NCBI RefSeq assembly: GCF_022701255.1 | Contig: NZ_CP031705.1 | Span: forward strand, 1,997,501-2,061,500 | DNA: 64,000 nt | Source of the DNA: Microcoleus vaginatus HSN003 | Lineage (GTDB): Bacteria; Cyanobacteriota; Cyanobacteriia; Cyanobacteriales; Microcoleaceae | Direction: 5' to 3' | Shown here: positions 39,948 through 49,395 of the stretch, piece after piece | Layout of the letters: the number at the start of each line of letters is the position of its first letter | Position numbering within the stretch: the stretch's first letter is position 1 | Position numbers and translations under genes: made by a program | The notes under the pieces: model-generated | The model's database searches: none | What the model was told of the DNA's origin: nothing | What the model saw: only the letters and a program-made list of their open reading frames with translations

Positions 39948-40212
39948 GCCGAATTACTGGTTTCACTTTCTACATTGTGGCAGTTATGGTCGATCGCGAC
40001 TCTCGTCCCAGGTGACATCAGGGGGCAATCTCTACAATGCCCGCAAATGTATGCAAAACCGCTACCGAGAATCAACTCCCCGGCAACAAACACCCGCCCA
40101 ACTGGGATCGCGAAGCTGTAATCCGCTACAATCTGTGTTTGGTAAAGAATTTTTACAAGTTCACAGCCCATTACAGCCTTTGCGGCTTGTACTACCCAAC
40201 CTGCCTGAAAAT
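39948..40212. promoter_or_regulatory. Upstream region of ndhB
   Basis: The space between the divergent methyltransferase start and ndhB. It is open in the ndhB frame, but the residues read ([13 protein letters not shown]...) have no NdhB similarity, so I regard it as the promoter and leader. Boxes are not clear. Confidence 0.4.
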
Positions 40213-41784
40213 ATGGATTTTGCTACTCTTGCTGCCCAGCTAAATGCTGGAACTATCTTGCCAGAGGGAATTGTCATCATCACCCTCTTGGTGGTTCTCG
40301 TCGGCGATTTAATCGTAGGCCGCAGTTCCTCGGCTTGGACTCCCTACGTTGCCGTTGCGGGTTTGTTGGCCGCCGTCGCTGCTTTGTGTTTGCAGTGGGA
40401 TAACACGGATACCATCTCGTTTCTGGGCGGTTTTAACAGCGATGCCTTGAGTTTAGTGTTTCGCGGAATTATCGCTTTGAGTACGGCTGTCACTATTTTG
40501 ATATCCGTCCGCTATGTACTGCAAACGGGTACTGCTTTAGCGGAATTTATCGGCATTTTGCTGACCGCTACTTTGGGGGGAATGTTCCTCAGCGGCGCTG
40601 ATGAATTGGTGATGATTTTTATTTCGTTGGAAACTCTGAGTATCTCGTCATATTTGCTGACGGGTTACACAAAACGCGACCCGCGTTCCAATGAAGCTGC
40701 TTTGAAATATTTGTTAATTGGGTCGTCTTCTTCGGCGGTGTTTCTCTACGGGCTTTCGCTGCTGTACGGGTTGTCTGGCGGCGAAACTAAGCTGAGTACG
40801 ATCGCGGCTAACCTTTCTACTGTGAATGAAGGTCAATCTCTCGGTTTGGTGATTGCTTTGGTTTTTGCGATCGCCGGAATCGCCTTCAAAATCTCTGCGG
40901 TTCCCTTCCACCAATGGACTCCTGACGTTTACGAAGGTTCTCCTACACCCGTTGTTGCCTTCCTTTCTGTCGGTTCCAAAGCAGCCGGTTTTGCCCTAGC
41001 AATCCGCTTGTTAACAAGTGCTTTCCCCGCACTTACCGAACAGTGGCACTTCGTATTCACGGCCTTAGCCATTCTCAGCATGGTGTTGGGAAATGTGGTT
41101 GCCCTCGCCCAGACTAGCATGAAGCGGCTTTTGGCTTATTCCTCGATCGCCCAAGCCGGTTTTGTAATGCTGGGTTTGATTGCAGGAACAGAAGCCGGTT
41201 ACTCCAGCATGATATTTTATCTGTTGGTTTACCTGTTTATGAACTTGGGTGCTTTCGCCTGCATCATTCTGTTCTCCCTGCGGACTGGAACCGACCAAAT
41301 TAGCGAATACTCAGGTTTGTATCAAAAAGACCCGCTGCTAACTTTAACGTTGAGTATTTGCCTGCTTTCTCTCGGCGGAATTCCGCCCCTGGCTGGATTT
41401 TTCGGCAAAATCTATCTGTTCTGGGCCGGCTGGCAAGCTGGACTTTACGGCTTAGTTATCCTGGGATTAATTACCACCGTGGTTTCGATTTACTACTACA
41501 TCCGCGTTGTCAAGATGATGGTAGTGAAGGAACCTCAAGAGATGTCAGACGCGGTGAAAAATTATCCCGAAGTTCGCTGGAATCTTCAGGGAATGCGCCC
41601 TTTGCAGGTCAGCGTTATACTCGCGTTAGTTGCGACCAGTTTGGCGGGAATTTTGTCGAACCCTTTGTTTAATTTGGCTAATGACGCTATTACCAAAACT
41701 CCCATGTTGCAGTCGGCATTGAGTCAGGTGCAACCTGTTGTGGGTGCGAAAATAGAATCGAATTTGGTGTCTCGCCGGGATTAA
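40213..41784 (+). CDS. ndhB: NAD(P)H-quinone oxidoreductase subunit 2 (NDH-1 subunit B)
   Basis: NdhB is a proton-pumping antiporter-like subunit of thylakoid NDH-1, which serves respiration, cyclic electron flow and CO2 uptake. The protein has about 14 membrane helices, [53 protein letters not shown] and the [15 protein letters not shown] loop, all typical. I start at the ATG at 40213 ([10 protein letters not shown]), the normal NdhB start, giving 523 residues. A longer frame back to 39895 is spurious. Confidence 0.97.
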   Translation: MDFATLAAQLNAGTILPEGIVIITLLVVLVGDLIVGRSSSAWTPYVAVAGLLAAVAALCLQWDNTDTISFLGGFNSDALSLVFRGIIALSTAVTILISVRYVLQTGTALAEFIGILLTATLGGMFLSGADELVMIFISLETLSISSYLLTGYTKRDPRSNEAALKYLLIGSSSSAVFLYGLSLLYGLSGGETKLSTIAANLSTVNEGQSLGLVIALVFAIAGIAFKISAVPFHQWTPDVYEGSPTPVVAFLSVGSKAAGFALAIRLLTSAFPALTEQWHFVFTALAILSMVLGNVVALAQTSMKRLLAYSSIAQAGFVMLGLIAGTEAGYSSMIFYLLVYLFMNLGAFACIILFSLRTGTDQISEYSGLYQKDPLLTLTLSICLLSLGGIPPLAGFFGKIYLFWAGWQAGLYGLVILGLITTVVSIYYYIRVVKMMVVKEPQEMSDAVKNYPEVRWNLQGMRPLQVSVILALVATSLAGILSNPLFNLANDAITKTPMLQSALSQVQPVVGAKIESNLVSRRD

Positions 41785-41809
41785 TTTTTCCTGGTTTTGA
41801 AATAGTGGA

Positions 41810-41846
41810 AAACGCCTGACTCTTTGAAGTTGGGCGTTTCTTTTTT
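41810..41846 (+). terminator. Terminator after ndhB
   Basis: AAACGCC (41810-41816) pairs with GGCGTTT (41833-41839), with ACT/AGT pairing inside, followed by CTTTTTT. It lies 25 bp past the stop. Confidence 0.8.
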
Positions 41847-41937
41847 GTTGTGATATACTGTTAATTATGATTTTTAACCGCAGATGTAGGGAGATTAACG
41901 CAGATGTAGGCAGATAAAAGTTAGTATAGAGGCAACA

Positions 41938-42549
41938 ATGTTAGTACAAAGTAAGGAAAGTAAGGAAAAGTTTTATACTCCAGATGAGTACCGGGAGTTA
42001 GAGGAAACTGCTGAGTTTAGAAATGAATACCGCGATGGAAAAATTGTACAAATGAGTGGTGGTAGTATTAATCACAGCCGGATTATCCGAAATTTGAGTA
42101 GAGTCTTGGGAAATTTGCTTGAGGGGCAGCCCTATGAGCTTTTTCACAACGATTTGCGGTTGTGAATTCCTCGGTATCGACGGGGAACTTACCCGGATGT
42201 GATGGTGATTGAAGGGGAGCCAGTTTTTACCAAGGGACGGAATAATGAAATATTAAATCCTGTGTTGATTGTAGAAGTGCTTTCTAAGTATAGCGAGGAT
42301 GTTAATAGAGAAGATAAGTTTCGGTTTTATCGATCGATACCTCAATTCCGGGAATATCTATTAGTCAGCCCCTACGAAATTTTAGTCCAACAGTATATTA
42401 AAACTGCATCTAATGAGTGGTTGTTTCGAGAATATGAGGGAGAAACAGCAACAGTTTCCTTCGATTCAGTGGAACTGGAAATGTCAATGACTGATATTTA
42501 TGAGCGGGTTGTATTTGAGATGTTGCAACCTTGTCAAGTATCTATTTAG
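41938..42549 (+). pseudogene. Uma2-family nuclease gene with one in-frame stop
   Basis: The frame encodes a complete Uma2 (DUF820, PD-(D/E)XK-like) protein of about 204 codons: YTPDEYRELEETAEFRNEYR, GKIVQMSGGSINHSRIIRNL, then YPDVMVIEGEP, ILNPVLIVEVLSKYSEDVNR and FRFYRSIPQFREYLLVS. After NDLRL the codon at 42163-42165 is TGA, where relatives have Trp (TGG) in LWIPRYRRGTYPDV. A single G-to-A change therefore broke an otherwise intact gene. The second half could start at 42199 or 42202, but lacks the N-terminal fold. Confidence 0.85.
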
Positions 42550-42614
42550 GAACAGGCAAGATGCCTGTTCCACAAAAAGTAAATTTTCTTGTGAAACAGG
42601 CATCTTGCCTGTTC
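42550..42614. repeat. Two GAACAGGCA/TGCCTGTTC palindromes in tandem
   Basis: Each palindrome has 9-bp arms and a 3-base centre. They lie between the Uma2 remnant and the exporter gene, separated by an AAAAAGTAAATTTTCTTGTG spacer. Other copies lie at 54051-54418 and 61417-61506. Confidence 0.85.
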
Positions 42615-42648
42615 TAGAAAGCACATAAAATTATTATAGAGGTAAACG

Positions 42649-44259
42649 ATGAATGTAATTTGGTTACTATTAAAAGCTTCTTGGTTAAATGTTTCCATCG
42701 CCATACTCACAGGCTTAATCAGCGGCGGTTGCAGCGCCATGTTAATTTCCCTAATTAATCGGGCAATCAGCGACAATTCCAATGGTAATTTAGTCTGGTA
42801 TTTTGCGGGATTAGCAATCTTGGCTCTTTTGAGTGGCTTTGTATCCCAATTTTTGTTAATCTACCTTTCTCAAGAAGCTGTTTACAATCTGCGGCTGAGT
42901 TTGAGCCGTGGGATTTTGTCTACTCCTTTGCGGAATTTGGAAGAGTTGGGCGCTAACCGCTTGCTGGCAACTCTCACAGATGATGTGGGAACACTTTCTA
43001 ATACTATATTTTTGATTCCTTTTCTTTGTGTTGATATCGCCGTTGTCGTGGGCTGCTTAACTTATTTAAGCACGATTTCGGGTACGGTTTTTGTTGTTGT
43101 TTTTTGTTTTTTGGTGCTGATGATTGGCACGGTGCAGTTGTTGCTCAGCAAAATGCGGAAATTCTTCGATTTAGCCAGAGAAGAACAAGATACATTATTT
43201 AAGCATTTTCGCAGTATTACTGATGGAATTAAGGAACTTAAACTGCATTCCTTGCGCCGCCAAGAGTTTTTTACGGAACAATTGCAGGTGAGTGCTGATG
43301 CTTCCCGCGATTATAACGTGACTGCTTTGAATACTGGTGCAGTTGCGATTGGAGTCGGTCAGTTGCTGTTTTTTATGCTCATGGGTTTGCTGCTGTTTGC
43401 TTTGCCGAAATTTGTGCCAGTTTCTACACCTGTTTTGTCAGCTTATATTCTGACAAGTACCTATTTGATGTCTCCATTTCAGAATATTTTGCAAAGGTTG
43501 CCGGCGATTTTTCGTGCTAATACTTCTGTGGAAAAGATAGAGAGAATGGGATTGGCTTTGGCGAGTCAATCTGAGATGAATTCAACGGTTAAACCGTTTC
43601 ACAATGCTGAGTGGGAGACACTGGAGTTAAATCGAGTAATTCACAGCTATCCGGGAGAAAAAGAAGACAGTAATTTTAGTTTGGGCGAGCTGAATTTGAA
43701 GTTTCATCCCGGTCAATTGGTGTTTATAATTGGCGGTAATGGCAGCGGAAAGTCTACTTTAGCTAAGTTAATCACTGGTTTGTATATTCCTGAATCGGGA
43801 GAAATTCTCCTCGATGGCCAGCCAATTACTGAGGAAAATAGAGAGTGGTACAGGCAGCATTTTTCTGCGATTTTTTCGGATTTTTATCTGTTTGAAAGGC
43901 TTTTAGGGATGACTAATCACGATTTGGACAAGCAGGCTGCTGAATATTTGCGCGAGTTTCATTTGGAAAATAAAGTTCAGGTGAAAGATGGAGTTTTGTC
44001 AACTACGGCTTTGTCTCAGGGACAACGAAAGCGGCTGGCTTTGCTGACTGCGTATTTGGAAGATAGACCGATTTATTTGTTTGATGAATGGGCTTCGGAT
44101 CAAGACCCGTTTTTCCGGGATATTTTTTACAAGCAGTTGTTACCGGAGTTGAAGCAACGGGGGAAAACGGTGTTTGTGATTAGTCACGACGATCGCTATT
44201 TTGATTTAGCCGATCGCGCAATTAAACTAGATTACGGTAAAGTAGAGTATGACCGATAA
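42649..44259 (+). CDS. Cyclic-peptide-export type ABC transporter (PvdE/SyrD/YojI-like)
   Basis: A 536-residue half transporter. Six membrane helices (~1-310) precede an ATPase domain with Walker A IIGGNGSGKST, signature ALSQGQRKRLALLTA, Walker B IYLFDEWASDQDP and ISHDDRYF. The DEWASDQDP variant is typical of the cyclic peptide exporter family, whose members export siderophores or lasso/cyclic peptides. No NRPS or RiPP gene is next to it. It overlaps the next gene by 11 bp. Confidence 0.9.
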   Translation: MNVIWLLLKASWLNVSIAILTGLISGGCSAMLISLINRAISDNSNGNLVWYFAGLAILALLSGFVSQFLLIYLSQEAVYNLRLSLSRGILSTPLRNLEELGANRLLATLTDDVGTLSNTIFLIPFLCVDIAVVVGCLTYLSTISGTVFVVVFCFLVLMIGTVQLLLSKMRKFFDLAREEQDTLFKHFRSITDGIKELKLHSLRRQEFFTEQLQVSADASRDYNVTALNTGAVAIGVGQLLFFMLMGLLLFALPKFVPVSTPVLSAYILTSTYLMSPFQNILQRLPAIFRANTSVEKIERMGLALASQSEMNSTVKPFHNAEWETLELNRVIHSYPGEKEDSNFSLGELNLKFHPGQLVFIIGGNGSGKSTLAKLITGLYIPESGEILLDGQPITEENREWYRQHFSAIFSDFYLFERLLGMTNHDLDKQAAEYLREFHLENKVQVKDGVLSTTALSQGQRKRLALLTAYLEDRPIYLFDEWASDQDPFFRDIFYKQLLPELKQRGKTVFVISHDDRYFDLADRAIKLDYGKVEYDR

Positions 44260-44677
44260 AATTGATAAGTACCGAATTGTCGAAACTTTGACCGAAAGCC
44301 AGGTTTCCGACTTGATGGATTTGTACAAAAACGAGTTTTGGAGCGACAAGCGGACGCGGGAAGATGTGGTGAAAATGCTGGCGGCGACTGATGTTATCAT
44401 TGGTTGTGTCGATGAGAGCGATCGGCTAATTGGCGTTACCCGCGTCATCACCGATTTCGTATACAGAGCCATGATTTTTGATGTCATTATCAAGCCGACA
44501 CACAGAAAGATGGGACTGGGTGCGAAGTTGATGGATGCAGTCTTAAGTCATCCCGAACTGCAAGGTGTCGAGCATTTTTATCTTAATTGTTTACCAAACA
44601 TGATGCCGTTTTACGAGCGTTGGGGTTTCTCGGATGATATGGGCGAACTTAAGTTTTTGCGGCGAACAACAGACTGA
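44249..44677 (+). CDS. GNAT-family N-acetyltransferase
   Basis: A 142-residue GNAT fold: GCVDESDRLIGVTRVITD, DVIIKPTHRKMGLGAKLMDAVL (the Q/RxxGxG/A acetyl-CoA loop) and HFYLNCLPNMMPFYERWGF. It starts inside the exporter gene's last codons, so the pair is translationally coupled. It may acetylate the exported peptide or confer self-protection, which is inference. Confidence 0.88.
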   Translation: MTDKIDKYRIVETLTESQVSDLMDLYKNEFWSDKRTREDVVKMLAATDVIIGCVDESDRLIGVTRVITDFVYRAMIFDVIIKPTHRKMGLGAKLMDAVLSHPELQGVEHFYLNCLPNMMPFYERWGFSDDMGELKFLRRTTD

Positions 44678-44679
44678 AC

Positions 44680-45039
44680 TTAGCCCCTTGAAAGCTCCAG
44701 TTTTTCTCTAATTACGTCTTCTTTGAAACCTACTAAAACAGCCGTTCCATCTTTAACGAAAAGAGGACGTTTCAGCAGCATCGCATCCTTAGCAAAAGCC
44801 TCCACCCACTGTTCGCTAGTCCAATTTTTCTTGTCATCGCCCAAAGCGCGGTAAGATTGACCCGAAGTATTTCGCATGGGTTGAAAACCCAAAGCAGCTA
44901 CCCAGCTTTGAATTGTTTCGCGAGTCGGTGGCTGTTCTTTTGTGTTAATGAACTCGTAATTTACCTCGCTATCTTTGAGCCACTGGAAAGCTTTTTTGCA
45001 GGTTCCGCAGTTGGGGATTCCGTAAACTTGAATTGACAT
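44680..45039 (-). CDS. ArsC/Spx-family protein
   Basis: From the ATG at 45039 the 119-residue protein reads MSIQVYGIPNCGTCKKAFQW with the CxxC-type active site C12GTC15, FINTKEQPPTRETIQSWV and MLLKRPLFVKDGTAVLVGF. That is the ArsC/Spx/YffB thioredoxin-like group. The catalytic Arg of arsenate reductase is not certain, so a redox or unknown role is possible. A longer frame to 45183 only translates the heptamer repeats upstream. It is convergent with the GNAT gene, with 2 bp between stops. Confidence 0.88.
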   Translation of the reverse strand: MSIQVYGIPNCGTCKKAFQWLKDSEVNYEFINTKEQPPTRETIQSWVAALGFQPMRNTSGQSYRALGDDKKNWTSEQWVEAFAKDAMLLKRPLFVKDGTAVLVGFKEDVIREKLELSRG

Positions 45040-45046
45040 AATAATG

Positions 45047-45164
45047 CCTGTTGACTGTTGACTGTTGACTGTTGACTGTTGGCTGTGGGCTGTGGGCTGT
45101 TGACTGTTGACTGTTGACTGTTGACTGTTGACTGTTGACTGTTGACTGTTGACTGTTGACTGCT
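45047..45164. repeat. 7-bp tandem repeat (TGTTGAC)n
   Basis: About 16 units of the heptamer TGTTGAC, some changed to TGTGGGC or TGTTGGC, lie between the ArsC-like and DUF4332 genes. This is the short tandem repeated repetitive class known from filamentous cyanobacteria. Confidence 0.95.
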
Positions 45165-45208
45165 GAATGTTGGCTAATAACAATTAACAACTAACAACTG
45201 ATAACTGA

Positions 45209-45652
45209 CTAATGACTACTGACTAATCTCGCTTGTTGAACCCATTTTTGCACGCGATCGACTGAAGGAGTCAAGTCATTGCGCTGCATTGTCGCTACGT
45301 GCAGCCTTAAAATTTGTTGGTGTAATCTCTCCACGGGCATTTGAGCCAATTGAGCCGGAGAAGCAACGCCGGCGTGCAGTAACAGGCCGCAATACTGACA
45401 GCCTACACTTGGAATTCGAGCTAAATTTGCCATCGCTACCCATTTATTAATATATTGAATGTTAATCTGTAATTGATGGGCTAGCAACACTTTCGCCGCC
45501 TGCGTTTTGGTCATGCGAATTAGTTGTCCGGTTGTGGTGATACTGCACTGTTCCAGTTGAGATTGGTTTTCCTTGCTCAATCCCGGTAAGTGTGCGATCG
45601 GCCAATCGCGTACTTGCGCTGAAGTTTGAGGAGCTTTGTGAGAAATTTTCAT
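45209..45652 (-). CDS. DUF4332-family helix-hairpin-helix protein
   Basis: A 147-residue protein with HhH-like repeats: HLPGLSKENQSQLEQCSITTTGQLI, RIPSVGCQYCGLLLHAGVASPAQLAQMPVERLHQQILRL. The Gly-rich turns between short helices are typical of DUF4332, which probably binds DNA or a protein. The exact role is unknown. Confidence 0.75.
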   Translation of the reverse strand: MKISHKAPQTSAQVRDWPIAHLPGLSKENQSQLEQCSITTTGQLIRMTKTQAAKVLLAHQLQINIQYINKWVAMANLARIPSVGCQYCGLLLHAGVASPAQLAQMPVERLHQQILRLHVATMQRNDLTPSVDRVQKWVQQARLVSSH

Positions 45653-46050
45653 GTTTTATACTACAGTGAATTTTACTTATACTTTAAAGTCTCAAATATC
45701 CAACAGTCAATAGAGGCGATCGCTCACATCACCAAATCAACAAAAACCAGACAAACGAATTTGACTAATTGCGGGTGTGGTGACACTTCTGCTAATTGCC
45801 TGCGGAGTAACACTTTTAGCATTTTTTTCCCAGTCGGGCAGGGTTCTTGCTTAACACAATTATGCCGACGATGACGACAAATACGATAAAAAAGACCGCC
45901 CTAAAAATGATAGCAAAAAATCAGAGCAAGAGGAGACTTTTTCCAAAAGTTGCTGCCAAGTTGGCAGTCAGAACTTTATTGCTTTAATGCCGAGACTCAA
46001 ACGACTTCCGTTTTATTGCAAACCCAACTCAAAATTATCGGTTTTTACCC
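45653..46050. other. Spacer upstream of aminopeptidase P
   Basis: About 400 bp with no intact gene. At 45778-45850 the plus strand reads a hydrophobic signal-like helix (VVTLLLIACGVTLLAFF...SGRVLA) cut by TAA, followed in frame by an acidic-basic tail (NYADDDDKYDKKDRPKND) without a start. This looks like a small secreted protein gene broken by one stop. Confidence 0.4.
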
Positions 46051-47439
46051 ATGACAATTACACAAGATTATGATTTGTTAACTAATACTTTACAGCAACG
46101 GCGGCAAAAACTGGCCGATTTAATTAATTTTCCGGTAATTCTCTGGTCTGGCCGCAGCCTTCCTCGCAACTATCCGGCACTTACTTATCCCTTTCGTGCC
46201 AGCAGTCACTTTCTATATTTTGCTGGTTTGCCCTTAGAAAATGCTGCGATTCGCTTAGAATCGGGCAAATTAGAATTGTTCTTAGATGAGGCACCTGCTA
46301 GCAGCACGCTTTGGCACGGGGAAATGCCAAAAAGAGCAGAAATTGCCGAACTAATTGGGGCTGATGCTGCTTTTCCAATGGCCGAATTGAAAGCCCGATC
46401 CACAAATGCAGCAACGATCGCCGTTCAGGATTCTTGGACTCAGTTGCAACAGTCTCAAATTCTCGATCGCCCTCTTGCACCGCCCAACTCGCCAACCGGA
46501 ATCGACCTAGAATTAACTCAGGCGATCGTATCTCTGCGCCTGAGCCACGATGCAGGCAGTTTGACCGAATTGCGTCAAGCTGCGGCTGTTACTGTAGAAG
46601 CTCACAAAGCGGGGATGGCGGCAACTCGAAATGCTCAAATTGAAGCAGGGGTGCGCGCTGCAATGGAAAGTGTCATCATCTCCAAAAATATGACCTATGC
46701 CTATCCTAGTATCGTGACGGTGCATGGAGAAGTGCTGCACAGCGAACATTATCACAATTCCCTACAAACAGGAGATTTGCTGTTAGCAGATGTCGGTGCG
46801 GAAACATCAACGGGATGGGCGGCCGATGTGACTCGCACTTGGCCGGTTTCTGGCAAGTTTTCTCCGACTCAAAGAGCGATTTATGATGTAGTTTTGGCAG
46901 CACACGATGCTTGTATTGATAAAATTAGTCCGGGGGTGGAATATCAAGAAATTCATCTATTAGCTGCTCGAATTATGGCGGAAGGATTAGTAGATTTGGG
47001 CATCTTGCGGGGGAATGTTGAAGATTTGGTAGAAATGGATGCTCACGCACTATTTTTTGTGCACGGTATCGGACATCTAATCGGTTTGGATGTTCACGAT
47101 ATGGAAGATTTAGGAGATTTGGCTGGCTATGAAGCCGGAAGAAGCAGAAGCAGTAGGTTTGGGTTGGGATTTTTGCGGCTGAATCGAGTTTTGCGTCCGG
47201 GAATGCTGGTATCGATCGAACCGGGATTTTATCAAGTTCCCGCAATCTTAAATAACCCCGAAAATCCGGCAAAATATCAAGGTTTCGTAAACTGGGACGA
47301 GTTGGAAAAATTCGCAGATGTGCGGGGGATACGCATAGAAGATGATATACTTGTCACCGAAGAAGGTAGAGAAGTATTGACAGGGAAATTGCCCACAAAA
47401 GCTCCCCAGATTGAGGAGTTAGTGGCGGTAAATACGTAA
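46051..47439 (+). CDS. pepP: Xaa-Pro aminopeptidase P (M24B)
   Basis: PepP removes N-terminal residues before proline. The N-terminal creatinase-like domain (residues 1-~170, FRASSHFLYFAGLP) precedes the pita-bread domain. Metal ligands are Asp in LLLADVGAE, Asp in AADVTRTWP, His in HGIGHLIGLDVHD, Glu in VSIEPGFY and Glu in IRIEDDILV. The length of 462 is usual. It is a cytoplasmic enzyme, and there are no obvious operon partners. Confidence 0.92.
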   Translation: MTITQDYDLLTNTLQQRRQKLADLINFPVILWSGRSLPRNYPALTYPFRASSHFLYFAGLPLENAAIRLESGKLELFLDEAPASSTLWHGEMPKRAEIAELIGADAAFPMAELKARSTNAATIAVQDSWTQLQQSQILDRPLAPPNSPTGIDLELTQAIVSLRLSHDAGSLTELRQAAAVTVEAHKAGMAATRNAQIEAGVRAAMESVIISKNMTYAYPSIVTVHGEVLHSEHYHNSLQTGDLLLADVGAETSTGWAADVTRTWPVSGKFSPTQRAIYDVVLAAHDACIDKISPGVEYQEIHLLAARIMAEGLVDLGILRGNVEDLVEMDAHALFFVHGIGHLIGLDVHDMEDLGDLAGYEAGRSRSSRFGLGFLRLNRVLRPGMLVSIEPGFYQVPAILNNPENPAKYQGFVNWDELEKFADVRGIRIEDDILVTEEGREVLTGKLPTKAPQIEELVAVNT

Positions 47440-47500
47440 GTAGAGCCGACTTCGATCGCACATACGCAGTTCCATTAAAGGTGAAAATAAATAAATAAAG

Positions 47501-49186
47501 ATGAAGAAAGGTTGGCACACAAGTCTTTTGATATTAGTTAAAAAAGTGATCTCGCAAGTCAGAAAATTCGCAGCAATAATACTTCCACGCAGTGTTCGTA
47601 AACCTATATCCTCGCAGCCTCCGATGCAAGCTGCACCTTTGCCCAGCAACGAAGAAGAGAGGCTAGAAGCACTTCACCGCTACGATATTCTAGATACAGA
47701 AGCCGAAGCAGCTTTTGATGATCTAACAGCTTTAGCCTCCTATATTTGCGGCACTCCTATTGCTTTAGTAAGTTTGATAGATTCTAACAGACAGTGGTTT
47801 AAATCCAAAGCGGGTCTGGAAGTGCCAGAAACTCCGAGAGAGTCAGCTTTTTGCGCCCACGCTATTTTAAATCCCAACGAATTGCTAGTTGTACCCAATG
47901 CTCTAGATGACGATCGCTTTGTCAGCAATCCGCTAGTAACTTCCGATCCCAATATTCGGTTTTATGCTGGAGCCCCGCTAGTCACTCCTGATGGTTATCC
48001 GATCGGCACTTTGTGCGCCCTAGATACAGTTCCTCGTACTCTCACCCCAGAACAGCTAGAAGCGCTGCGGACTTTAGGACGGCAAGTTATCAACCACATG
48101 GAGTTGCGAATAAATCTGACTAAACTAAAGCGCGCACAAATCAGGAACAAACAAGTAGAAGCAAAACTCCGTTCTACAGACGAGCAAATTGTCAATTTTT
48201 TAGAAGGAATGAGCGATGCTTTTTTTGCTTTAGACACCCAGTGGCGATTTACTTACGTCAATTACAAAGGAGCGCAATTTTTGAATCGCTCCCAGGAAGA
48301 ACTTTATGGGAAAATTTTTTGGAAAGAGTTTCCCGAATTCGTAAATTCTGATTTTTATAAAGAGTATCATGGCTCTGTAGCTACACAAATTGGAGTGGCT
48401 TTTGAAAACTATTATCGTCCCTTAAAAGTGTGGTTGGAAGTCCGCGTTTTTCCTTCTCACGACGGCATTTCTGTGTTTTTCCACGACATAACCAAGCGCA
48501 GGCAGATGGAATCTGCCCTCAGGAAAGAACAGAAAAAAACTGAAAGTTTACTGCTAAATATTTTGCCCGAACCGATAGCCCACAGGTTGAAGTATAAACC
48601 GGGGGTAATTGCAGACAAGTTTGAAGAAGCAACAATTCTTTTTGCTGACTTGGTAAATTTTACCCAAATTTCTACTACCATGTCCGCCACTAAATTAGTG
48701 TACTTACTGAATGAAATTTTCTCAACTTTTGACCAACTGAGTGAGAAGCACGGCTTAGAAAAAATCAAGACGATCGGGGATGCTTACATGGTAGCAGCAG
48801 GTATTCCCATTAAACGTCCAGACCACGCAGAGGCGATCGCCGAAATGGCGCTGGATATGCTAGCAGCAATTAAGGAATTAAATGTGAAGCTAGACGCGAA
48901 ATTTGACCTCCGCATCGGGATTAATAGCGGGCCGGTGGTAGCGGGGGTAATCGGCACTAAAAAATTCATTTACGATTTGTGGGGAAATGCCGTGAATACA
49001 GCCAGCCGCATGGAATCTCACGGCATACCAGGTCGCATTCAAGTCAGCCATTATACTTATGAGTTGCTCCAGGATAAATATGAATTTGAAGATCGTGGCG
49101 AGATCGAGATTAAAGGTAAAGGGGAAATGCGGACTTATTTGCTGACGGGTAGAAAAATAGCAAGCGAGCTCAAAATCTCAGAGTAA
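47501..49186 (+). CDS. GAF-PAS adenylate cyclase
   Basis: A 561-residue protein: a short N-terminal helix, a GAF domain (~50-205, [25 protein letters not shown]... type), a PAS domain (~225-340, [16 protein letters not shown]), a coiled coil, and a class III cyclase (~365-550). Metal ligands are the two Asp in [10 protein letters not shown] and IGDAYM. Lys in KTIGD and Asp in DLWGNAVN are the adenine-determining pair, so it should make cAMP. VNTASRM provides the transition-state Asn and Arg. It looks soluble and would respond to a small ligand or light through its sensors. Confidence 0.92.
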   Translation: MKKGWHTSLLILVKKVISQVRKFAAIILPRSVRKPISSQPPMQAAPLPSNEEERLEALHRYDILDTEAEAAFDDLTALASYICGTPIALVSLIDSNRQWFKSKAGLEVPETPRESAFCAHAILNPNELLVVPNALDDDRFVSNPLVTSDPNIRFYAGAPLVTPDGYPIGTLCALDTVPRTLTPEQLEALRTLGRQVINHMELRINLTKLKRAQIRNKQVEAKLRSTDEQIVNFLEGMSDAFFALDTQWRFTYVNYKGAQFLNRSQEELYGKIFWKEFPEFVNSDFYKEYHGSVATQIGVAFENYYRPLKVWLEVRVFPSHDGISVFFHDITKRRQMESALRKEQKKTESLLLNILPEPIAHRLKYKPGVIADKFEEATILFADLVNFTQISTTMSATKLVYLLNEIFSTFDQLSEKHGLEKIKTIGDAYMVAAGIPIKRPDHAEAIAEMALDMLAAIKELNVKLDAKFDLRIGINSGPVVAGVIGTKKFIYDLWGNAVNTASRMESHGIPGRIQVSHYTYELLQDKYEFEDRGEIEIKGKGEMRTYLLTGRKIASELKISE

Positions 49187-49395
49187 ATAAAACTAAGACT
49201 TGAAATTACCTGATTGTTGAGGGAAACTCCGGAGGCTGCGATTAATCGTCTCTTCGGCGCGATCGCCCTGTGGCAGAATGGCTGCTGCAGATCAACCAAA
49301 TAAGATTATGCTATAGACAGAGATATCGGAGCAATCCTAGGCGCGGTACTCGACGTTATATAAATACTAAGTTGAAGTCGTCGGAGCCTTTAATA

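Noticed and set aside
39895..40212. N-terminal extension of NdhB
   Set aside because: The residues have no NdhB similarity, and the ATG at 40213 matches the usual NdhB start.
45047..45164. Regular repeats that might be a CRISPR array
   Set aside because: The unit is 7 bp, contiguous and without spacers; it is a short tandem repeat. No cas genes are in the window.
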